From the NCBI GenBank assembly GCA_002470565.1, contig DKMQ01000017.1, positions 20,665-59,180 on the forward strand: a DNA stretch of 38,516 nucleotides, read 5' to 3'. This DNA is from Oceanospirillaceae bacterium UBA7410 (GTDB taxonomy: Bacteria; Pseudomonadota; Gammaproteobacteria; Pseudomonadales; Balneatricaceae). The translations under genes and the position numbers were made by a program. The notes under the pieces were generated by a model. It searched no databases, had not been told where the DNA came from, and saw only the letters and a program-made list of their open reading frames with translations. Below, piece after piece: positions 33,341 through 38,516 of this stretch; position 1 is the first letter of the stretch, and each line of letters starts with the position of its first letter.

Positions 33341-33378
33341 CGGGTATGTGTTGGGGTAATGCCCAATACACTAGCATT

Positions 33379-33408
33379 AAAAAGCCCAGCAGTTGCTGGG
33401 CTTTTTTG
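33379..33408. terminator. Strong bidirectional intrinsic terminator
   Basis: AGCCCAGCA and TGCTGGGCT are exact complementary arms (33383-33391 and 33394-33402), flanked by an A-run before and TTTTTT after. It separates the plus-strand synthase operon from the convergent AraC-type regulator. Confidence 0.92.
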
Positions 33409-33419
33409 TGGTTATTAAA

Positions 33420-34400
33420 CTAAGCAGACCACATCAGTGCTTTTTGATGCCGTGCTTTTAATGGTGGAAGTCCAAATCTATTTTTATAGCATTTATAAAA
33501 ACTAGGTAAAGATGAAAAGCCACATTTAATAGATATTTTATCTACTGTAAATTCAGATTCAAATAATAATTTATGTGCATGATTTAGGCGTTTTTCTAAA
33601 TAATAAATACTAGGAGAAATGCCAATATATATTTTAAATAAGCGTTGGATTTGTCTCTTACCTAAACCTGCATACCCGCTTATTTCAGAAAGAGTTAATG
33701 GCTCATCAATATTATTTTCCATTAACGATGTCACCTCTTGCAAGGCATTAGGCCAGCTGTAAGGGCTAACTTTATTGTCCAATCTGTGCTCTTTTGGGGT
33801 GCGTAATATGCCACAATTCATCTCTTCTGCTACACAAATAGCTAATGATTTACCATGGTGAAGGTGAAGTATATGCAACATCATATCTAAGCTTGTGCTA
33901 CCACCTTGGCACGTAAAGCGGTTATTGTTTACATTAAAGATGGCTCGATTAGGGCTGCCGCCTTGCTTGAGTAAGTCGTTTAAATAGCGGTGATCAATCG
34001 TCCATCGACAATCATCCAACAAACCCGCACGGTATAGGTAGTAGGGGCCAGTGCCCACACCACCTAATAAAGTGTTATTTTTGGCTAGGCGTATTAAAGG
34101 TGCAGTAAAATCTTTCAGTGGCAGCTGGTAAACATCATGGCTTGCACAAATGACTAATGCATCAAGTTGATCTAAAGCTAGATTACAAGCAAGAGGTAAG
34201 GTGTCAATATGTATGCCACATGAAGACATTACGGCACCCCCATTTAGTGAAAATAGTTTCCACTGATAGAGAGGGTAGCCTAAGCGAAGATTAGCGACTT
34301 TTAAAGGCTCAATAATATGGCCCATTTCAGCTAAATTATAACCAGGCACTAATAATGCACCGAGTTGCCAATCTTTATTTTTTATAATATTTAGTGACAT
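33420..34400 (-). CDS. GlxA-type AraC-family regulator (GATase1-like + HTH)
   Basis: 326-residue transcription factor with an N-terminal DJ-1/PfpI-like sensor domain (about 10-190, with LLVPGYNLAEMGHIIEPL and the GVGTGPYYLYRAGLL elbow, which lacks the nucleophile Cys). A C-terminal pair of HTH motifs (about 225-320) includes LTLSEISGYAGLGKRQIQRLFK and VDKISIKCGFSSLPSFYKCYK. This architecture is shared by GbdR, SouR and CdhR, regulators of glycine betaine, sarcosine and carnitine catabolism, so control of methylated-amine genes here is a reasonable inference. The 242-base gap upstream (34401-34642) is very AT-rich and holds no gene. Confidence 0.9.
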   Translation of the reverse strand: MSLNIIKNKDWQLGALLVPGYNLAEMGHIIEPLKVANLRLGYPLYQWKLFSLNGGAVMSSCGIHIDTLPLACNLALDQLDALVICASHDVYQLPLKDFTAPLIRLAKNNTLLGGVGTGPYYLYRAGLLDDCRWTIDHRYLNDLLKQGGSPNRAIFNVNNNRFTCQGGSTSLDMMLHILHLHHGKSLAICVAEEMNCGILRTPKEHRLDNKVSPYSWPNALQEVTSLMENNIDEPLTLSEISGYAGLGKRQIQRLFKIYIGISPSIYYLEKRLNHAHKLLFESEFTVDKISIKCGFSSLPSFYKCYKNRFGLPPLKARHQKALMWSA

Positions 34401-34642
34401 ATATATATACTTTTAAAATAGTTATACATGCAATTATTTTTCTGCATTGTCTAAAATATATTAGGCTTAAATTATCTTATTTACAATATTAATAATCTAT
34501 TTTTTGTTGTTCTATGGTATTTTTATATATATGTTTATATTATTTATGAATAGAAATATTTAACGAAGCCATAATGTTTAAAAATGACACATAATATTTT
34601 AATATATAATTATGTTTCAAATTATAGAGTAATAATAAAAAA

Positions 34643-35515
34643 TCAGGATGTTTTTTTAGAAGATTTTAAATAGCTAAGCATGGCCTGCACTTTTGCAGTG
34701 CGATGTAAGTCTACGTGTGTTACCAGCCATATGGTGACACACCAAGCTTTATTAGGTGGCAAGATGGGCTGCAGGTCAGTGCGCTTTGCAGCAACATGGT
34801 GATTTAAAAGGCCGATACCCAAGCCTGCGGTTAAGGCGTCATAACCTACGGATATGTTATCCACATATAAAGCCACTTGTTGCGTTTTAACATGGGAGTT
34901 AACCCATTCTTTAAAAAACCTAGGGGCCCTATTAAATGGTGGCACAATAAACTGGTGGTTGGCCAAGTCATCAACCCCCTTGGGCATGCCATATTGTTGT
35001 ATGTAGCTATTATGAGCATACAAATTGAAGTGAACCGTTTCAAAAGTCTGCACAATATAATCAGGGTGAGTGGGTTTAGGCCCCACGCGTAAGGCAATGT
35101 GAGCTTCGCCATGATCTAGTCGAGCTAAGCTTTCACTCGTTGAAATATGCACCTTGCACTGGGGGTTGTCGCGGCGAAAATCCATAATGGGCGCCATGAT
35201 CAGTGGAGAGCAAAGGGCGATGGTGGTTAGCTTAATGTCACCCTCTATCTGAACCTGCTTAACCATGGCTAAGCCTGCAAGATCATCTAATAGTTGCTCT
35301 GTTTTTTGCGCTGTGCGCAGCACCTCTTTGCCTAGCTCTGTGAGCTCATAGCCTCGCGCGTGGCGAATAAATACCCGCGAGCCTAACTCGCTTTCCAAAG
35401 CATCAATGTGTCTATTAACCGTGGCGCGATGAAAGCCTAAAGCCTTAGCGGCTGCGCTTACAGTGCCAAGCTTAGCAACTTGATACGCTGTTCTTAATTC
35501 TGCCCACTTTTCCAT
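34643..35515 (-). CDS. LysR-family transcriptional regulator
   Basis: 290-residue regulator with an N-terminal HTH (AKLGTVSAAAKALGFHRATVNRHIDALE) and a periplasmic-binding-like effector domain (about 92-285). The HTH has the less common FHRATVNRHI recognition helix. It is divergent from an FMN reductase-DoxX pair, 126 bases separating the likely starts, which suggests that it controls them. The effector is unknown. A T-rich stretch adjoining the gene end holds no clear stem. Confidence 0.9.
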   Translation of the reverse strand: MEKWAELRTAYQVAKLGTVSAAAKALGFHRATVNRHIDALESELGSRVFIRHARGYELTELGKEVLRTAQKTEQLLDDLAGLAMVKQVQIEGDIKLTTIALCSPLIMAPIMDFRRDNPQCKVHISTSESLARLDHGEAHIALRVGPKPTHPDYIVQTFETVHFNLYAHNSYIQQYGMPKGVDDLANHQFIVPPFNRAPRFFKEWVNSHVKTQQVALYVDNISVGYDALTAGLGIGLLNHHVAAKRTDLQPILPPNKAWCVTIWLVTHVDLHRTAKVQAMLSYLKSSKKTS

Positions 35516-35641
35516 AATAATATGTACACTTTACGCGCATACATTGCGCTTATTTTAGTATTTTGTATAAAAACAATTCATTGTATATTACTGGTGTTAG
35601 CAATAAATGCAATCTGCTTAAATTTTAATAAAAGGAAACCG

Positions 35642-36205
35642 ATGAATATCCCACATAAAGTATTGGCGTTTGCTGCAAGCAATAGCCGTAATTCAATCAA
35701 TAAAATGCTGGTGCTGCATGCGTCAACTCGCTTAAAGGAAAAGGTGCTACTTAATGCTGAACTTAGCACTATAGATCTTAACGACTACGTGATGCCGATC
35801 TACTCGATAGACCTGGAGCGTGACAGTGGTATACCCGAAGAGGCAAAGGCTTTTTATAAAGCTATTGGTGATGCCGATAGCTTGTTGATCTCATATGCAG
35901 AACATAATGGCCACTATAGTGTGGCGTTTAAAAATATATTCGATTGGTGCTCACGCATTGATATGAAAATATTCCAAAACAAACCGATGGTTATTATGGC
36001 TACTTCACCAGGGCCTGGTGGTGGTGCTCGTGTGTTGAAGGCCGCCAACGAATCGGCAGCTACTTTTGGTGCAGATGTACTTGGCAGCGTTGCCATACCC
36101 AGCTTTTATAAAAACTTCGATGTAGACAAAGGTGAAATTTTGGATGCCGCACTGGCTCAAGAGCTTAACGCCCAGCTATTTAAGTTAAAGCTTGTTAAAG
36201 GGTAA
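35642..36205 (+). CDS. NAD(P)H-dependent FMN reductase family protein
   Basis: 187-residue flavodoxin-fold oxidoreductase. The phosphate loop is in AFAASNSRNSINKMLV, the flavin-site segment is LISYAEHNGHYSVAFKNIFDW, and ATSPGPGGGARVL is the third conserved loop. It is likely a flavin, quinone or azo-type reductase. The frame is open from 35522, but AAGGAAA shortly before the ATG at 35642 and alignment with relatives support the shorter start; the upstream codons would encode a spurious hydrophobic leader. It is followed 50 bases later by a DoxX gene. Confidence 0.89.
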   Translation: MNIPHKVLAFAASNSRNSINKMLVLHASTRLKEKVLLNAELSTIDLNDYVMPIYSIDLERDSGIPEEAKAFYKAIGDADSLLISYAEHNGHYSVAFKNIFDWCSRIDMKIFQNKPMVIMATSPGPGGGARVLKAANESAATFGADVLGSVAIPSFYKNFDVDKGEILDAALAQELNAQLFKLKLVKG

Positions 36206-36255
36206 TCAGCCTTTTTTAGCCACAAATAAACATTATTAAAAATGAGGAATAAGAC

Positions 36256-36603
36256 ATGAAGTATGTATTTATAGGATTAAGAGTAGTGCTTGCATTAGTT
36301 TTTTTAGCAGCAGGTGGCGCAAAGCTAGCGGGTGCTGAAATGATGGTTGGTACTTTCCAAGCCATAGGATTAGGGGAGTGGTTTCGTTACCTCACCGGCG
36401 CCCTTGAAGTGGGTGCAGCAATATTGCTATGGGCACCTGGTCGTCAATTACTTGCCAGTGCAGTGCTGCTGGCCACCATGATAGGTGCGGTATTGGCTCA
36501 CTTATTCATACTTGGGCCATCGCTAGTGCCTGCTTTAGTGCTGGGTATATTGTGCGCTATTGTGGCTTATCACTATAAAGAACAAAGCTTATTATCTAAG
36601 TAA
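36256..36603 (+). CDS. DoxX-family membrane protein
   Basis: 115-residue inner-membrane protein with four predicted helices. The opening RVVLALVFLAAGGAKLAGAEMM and FRYLTGALEVGAAILLWAPG are typical of the DoxX-like group. Members are often linked with oxidoreductases and redox stress, and are of uncertain biochemical role. GAGGAA lies about ten bases before the ATG. It is probably cotranscribed with the FMN reductase under the divergent LysR regulator. Confidence 0.88.
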   Translation: MKYVFIGLRVVLALVFLAAGGAKLAGAEMMVGTFQAIGLGEWFRYLTGALEVGAAILLWAPGRQLLASAVLLATMIGAVLAHLFILGPSLVPALVLGILCAIVAYHYKEQSLLSK

Positions 36604-36614
36604 TCACCCTTAAA

Positions 36615-36648
36615 TTTGCGTGGTGGTATAGACCGTCTGCCACGCAAA
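36615..36648. terminator. Inverted repeat after the DoxX gene, terminator-like
   Basis: TTTGCGTGG (36615-36623) and CCACGCAAA (36640-36648) are perfect 9-base arms around 16 bases, starting 12 bases after the DoxX stop. A short T-run (ATTTTTA) appears about 8 bases after the stem, too far for a classical terminator. Confidence 0.5.
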
Positions 36649-36731
36649 CTCAGGCAATTTTTAACTTTGTAATGGCCATGGCTGCTGTTTGTATTGGTGG
36701 TTATTAGGGCTGCACTATTGCAGTGCACTAC

Positions 36732-37004
36732 TTAAGACGCACCATCAAACCAATCTTTAAGATTTTCTTCGGTGTTTTCTCTTTCTTGTGTGCTTAATTT
36801 TTTCAAAGAAAACTGATTTAAACTATTTAAATAGCTAATGCCTTTATTGAGACCAATGGTCGACCAATAATAAGAACTCTCAAAGCTTTGAGTTACACCC
36901 CTACCTTCAAAAAAACGCCTTGCTAAAAACTCCATAGCCAGCGGATCACCTTCATTTGCACTTACTTCTGCTTGTTTTACGATTGCACTTTTAGAAGTTT
37001 CCAT
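36732..37004 (-). CDS. Small Sel1-repeat (TPR-like) protein
   Basis: 90-residue protein without signal peptide. Residues about 19-51 match one Sel1-like repeat (GDPLAMEFLARRFFEGRGV then SFESSYYWSTIG), a helical protein-protein interaction unit. The C-terminal part is charged. Sel1 proteins usually have several repeats, so this is a minimal one. A 6-base inverted repeat TGCACT/AGTGCA (36711-36727) lies just after its stop. It is divergent from an Lrp-type regulator; function unknown. Confidence 0.75.
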   Translation of the reverse strand: METSKSAIVKQAEVSANEGDPLAMEFLARRFFEGRGVTQSFESSYYWSTIGLNKGISYLNSLNQFSLKKLSTQERENTEENLKDWFDGAS

Positions 37005-37099
37005 AGGTGTATCCTATTATCTTTATGCTGCCTAATCTTTCAATTATATTGATCTTTTTGCGCTAATATAAGTTAAAATAATGTGCATAATGATGGATA

Positions 37100-37140
37100 A
37101 ATATACTGTTATGCTAATAACATTGCGCATAAAGTATATT
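37100..37140. promoter_or_regulatory. Imperfect palindrome upstream of the Lrp-type gene, candidate operator
   Basis: AATATACTGTTATGC (37100-37114) and GCATAAAGTATATT (37127-37140) are inverted copies differing by one bulged base, around a 12-base spacer. It ends 62 bases before the Lrp start and lies between divergent genes. Another GCATAA occurs just upstream at 37085-37090. Confidence 0.5.
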
Positions 37141-37202
37141 AATGTACCGTAGTTCATTGTATACAAGCTAAAAGGCTATAAAACTAGGGAGTAATACCAA
37201 CC

Positions 37203-37640
37203 ATGTCAGACTTTATAGATAGTAAAGACCAGTCAATTATCAGCTTGTTGCAAAAAGATGGCCGTATGTCAGTGAAAGATATAGCCAAGGCGATGGGGCT
37301 AACAAGAACTACAGTGACCAAGCGCATGGAAAGGTTGGAGGCCAGTGGCGTCATTACTGGCTATTCTGCGGTAGTTAGAAAAGACTTTTTTGATAAAAAA
37401 ATACGTGGATGGGTGATGATCAATACGATTCCCAATTTAGAAGAAGCAGCTATTAGTGCTATGAAAATGATTCCTGAAGTCTCTAGAATATACACTACCA
37501 ATGGCCGCTGGGATCTTGCCGTTGCGATTTGGGCTGCAGACCTAGAAAGTTTTGATGCTGCACTGACTAAAATTCGTCAAGTGGATGGGATAGAAAGCAC
37601 AGAAACTAATTTATTGCTCAGCTCGAGAATCGGAAACTGA
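37203..37640 (+). CDS. Lrp/AsnC-family transcriptional regulator
   Basis: 145-residue regulator. The N-terminal HTH (SVKDIAKAMGLTRTTVTKRMERLEASGVITGYSAVV) is followed by an Lrp-type ligand/oligomerisation (RAM) domain with VSRIYTTNGRWDLAVAIWA and the terminal ETNLLLSSR. These proteins usually bind amino acids and autoregulate. GGGAG at 37187-37191 serves as ribosome site. It stands alone; the target is unknown. Confidence 0.92.
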   Translation: MSDFIDSKDQSIISLLQKDGRMSVKDIAKAMGLTRTTVTKRMERLEASGVITGYSAVVRKDFFDKKIRGWVMINTIPNLEEAAISAMKMIPEVSRIYTTNGRWDLAVAIWAADLESFDAALTKIRQVDGIESTETNLLLSSRIGN

Positions 37641-37959
37641 TTTACAAGGTAGCTAAAGAGCATGTATCTATTGTGCTTTGGGCATTCAAAAGGTAACTAG
37701 ATATTGCCATGGACGTATTTATTGGTCATTTTCAGAAATATTCCTAGGATTATGGTTGTATGATGTTTTTGAGGTAATATTTTTTCATGCGTTAACGTTG
37801 ATGCCAAATTCTAAGAATTTGCTCCTTTTCACAAGCGCCTGACGCCTTCACCATCAATAATTAACGAAAACTACTTATGCCTAAGTAGCCAATCATTATC
37901 AGCCTATGAGGTTGTTGAAAATTGGCTTTAGGTCTTTTTAGGTCAATTAGGGCCATCAT
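37641..37959. other. Gene-free stretch between the Lrp gene and the orphan gene
   Basis: 319 bases with no convincing gene. Visible structure is a perfect 7-base hairpin CTACTTA-TGCC-TAAGTAG (37871-37888) and a tandem TTTAGGTC pair (37927-37934 and 37937-37944) spaced one helical turn just before the orphan gene. No terminator with a T-tract follows the Lrp gene. Confidence 0.6.
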
Positions 37960-38337
37960 ATGTTCCGAAAAAATTCTTTAAAAGGTAATGAGACTATATT
38001 ACTAATTGCCCATATGGCTATTTATAGCTTGAGTTACTTGGCTAAAAAAGGAGCGTTGCCTAGGTCAGCTGCTAGAACAGAAATCATGTCACATTGCTTA
38101 CTGAAGGTAAGAGGTGGTTGTTCATTTTGGAAACGTTCAAAACTTACCAAGGCAGATTTTGAATTAGCGAAGTCGGTTGCATCAGACGAATATAAGTATG
38201 GTAAAGCAGAACAAGTGTATTCTGGAAACGATCAATTTCTCAAAGATGTGATGAATGAAAAAATTTTAGTCTGTGCCAAAAAAGTCGCGTTTTCTCATGA
38301 TTTAATTGAGTCAGTAAGTTCTAAAACACTCCCGTAA
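37960..38337 (+). CDS. Hypothetical protein, unrecognised
   Basis: 125-residue basic soluble protein that I do not recognise. It has a hydrophobic patch at about 13-27 (ILLIAHMAIYSLSYL), basic segments (KGALPRSAARTE, WKRSKLTKADFELAK) and three cysteines. It has no signal peptide in the usual sense, and only a weak ribosome site (AGGG) precedes the ATG. It lies alone next to a probable tmRNA/tRNA 3' end, a common site for acquired genes, and is more AT-rich than most genes here. It could be a recently acquired or decaying gene; expression is uncertain. Confidence 0.55.
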   Translation: MFRKNSLKGNETILLIAHMAIYSLSYLAKKGALPRSAARTEIMSHCLLKVRGGCSFWKRSKLTKADFELAKSVASDEYKYGKAEQVYSGNDQFLKDVMNEKILVCAKKVAFSHDLIESVSSKTLP

Positions 38338-38367
38338 GTGGCTAAACCCACTTCTAAATGAGTGTTT
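38324..38367. repeat. Nested inverted repeat after the orphan gene
   Basis: AAACACTC (38324-38331) pairs with GAGTGTTT (38360-38367), with an inner AAGTGG/CCACTT pair. It spans the stop codon of the orphan gene. No T-tract follows, so its role is uncertain. Confidence 0.45.
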
Positions 38368-38435
38368 GACGGGTTGTCCATAGCTTAACGTCTTTAAACG
38401 GATTAGTTATGCTCCGAAAAAGTGCTCCAAAACGA

Positions 38436-38487
38436 AAAAAGCCCTTACTTTAACCTATTGATTGATAAGTTAAAGTAAGGGCTTTTT
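38436..38487. terminator. Perfect 19-bp stem intrinsic terminator
   Basis: The arms at 38436-38454 and 38469-38487 are exact complements (central GCCCTTACTTTAAC / GTTAAAGTAAGGGC) with A/T runs at the outer ends on both strands and a 14-base loop. It lies 6 bases beyond the end of the RNA gene on the minus strand and also faces the orphan gene, so it acts in both directions. Confidence 0.9.
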
Positions 38488-38493
38488 GGTATG

Positions 38494-38516
38494 TGGTGGA
38501 GATGGGGGGAGTCGAA
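38494..38516 (-). ncRNA. ssrA: 3' end of a tmRNA (ssrA) or tRNA-Ala gene, cut by window edge
   Basis: Read on the minus strand, the last 23 bases give a T-loop TTCGACT, a CCCCC stem arm, acceptor arm CATCTCC and the terminal ACCA. The U at acceptor position 70 would pair with G3, the alanine identity element shared by tmRNA and tRNA-Ala. The C-rich T-stem and immediate strong terminator favour tmRNA. The body lies outside the window, so the choice is not final. Confidence 0.6.

Noticed and set aside
37871..37888. Terminator after the Lrp gene
   Set aside because: The 7-bp hairpin has no T-tract and lies about 230 bases after the stop; kept only as structure in the gene-free stretch.
1..38516. 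CRISPR arrays, insertion sequences, prophage genes
   Set aside because: No regularly spaced repeats, transposase, integrase or phage structural motifs were seen on either strand.

Overview
The window reads as a chromosomal segment of a moderately AT-rich marine-type gammaproteobacterium. The grounds are an OxyR with the E. coli-like redox cysteine pair, a TorT/TorS/TorR trimethylamine N-oxide (TMAO) sensory system, a TMAO demethylase with its dedicated ABC transporter, an ArsJ arsenate module and many periplasmic c-type cytochromes. The genus cannot be fixed from sequence alone. No transposase, integrase, phage structural gene, CRISPR array or rRNA is visible. Nearly all of the window is ordinary compact coding sequence.

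Left part (1-15 kb). A truncated peroxiredoxin is divergent from oxyR. Then come arsJ plus its partner GAPDH (arsenate detoxification), a DUF1653 protein and an SDR. A block for the cell envelope, metal handling and electron transfer follows: a small secreted Cys/His-containing protein, four consecutive c-type cytochromes (lipoprotein monoheme, monoheme, cytochrome c', diheme), the Cu(I) ATPase CopA, and a convergent cytochrome c-EamA exporter pair. Next is a three-gene cassette (GtrA, a GtrB/DPM-type GT2, an ArnT-type transferase) that probably modifies a surface glycolipid.

Central part (14.6-34.4 kb). This is the most interesting region. torT and torS are divergent, with torR convergent to torS. 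After a DJ-1/PfpI gene come, on the minus strand, a GntR/FCD regulator, tdm (TMAO demethylase: DUF1989 fused to a GcvT-like domain), tmoX, tmoV and tmoW (TMAO ABC importer). Divergently transcribed is a type III glutamine synthetase/gamma-glutamylmethylamide synthetase-like gene, then three genes making a split glutamate synthase-like enzyme (GlxBCD/MgsABC) and a small unrecognised acidic protein. A GlxA-type AraC regulator closes the region. The inferred scheme is: TorT/S/R senses TMAO, TmoXVW imports it, Tdm splits it to dimethylamine plus formaldehyde, and the synthetase/synthase module captures a lower amine or ammonium as glutamate derivatives. torCAD, dimethylamine monooxygenase (dmm) and N-methylglutamate dehydrogenase (mgd) genes are not in the window, so the pathway is incomplete here or handled differently. 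Sites reading GTACCAA/TTGGTAC flank the GntR gene on both sides and are good operator candidates. Both operons carry an apparent attenuating hairpin after an early gene.

Right part (34.6-38.5 kb). A LysR regulator is divergent from an FMN reductase-DoxX pair. Then come a Sel1-repeat protein, an Lrp/AsnC regulator with an upstream imperfect palindrome, and an unrecognised orphan gene. The last 23 bases look like the 3' end of a tmRNA (ssrA) or tRNA-Ala gene on the minus strand, with a perfect 19-bp stem terminator just beyond it.
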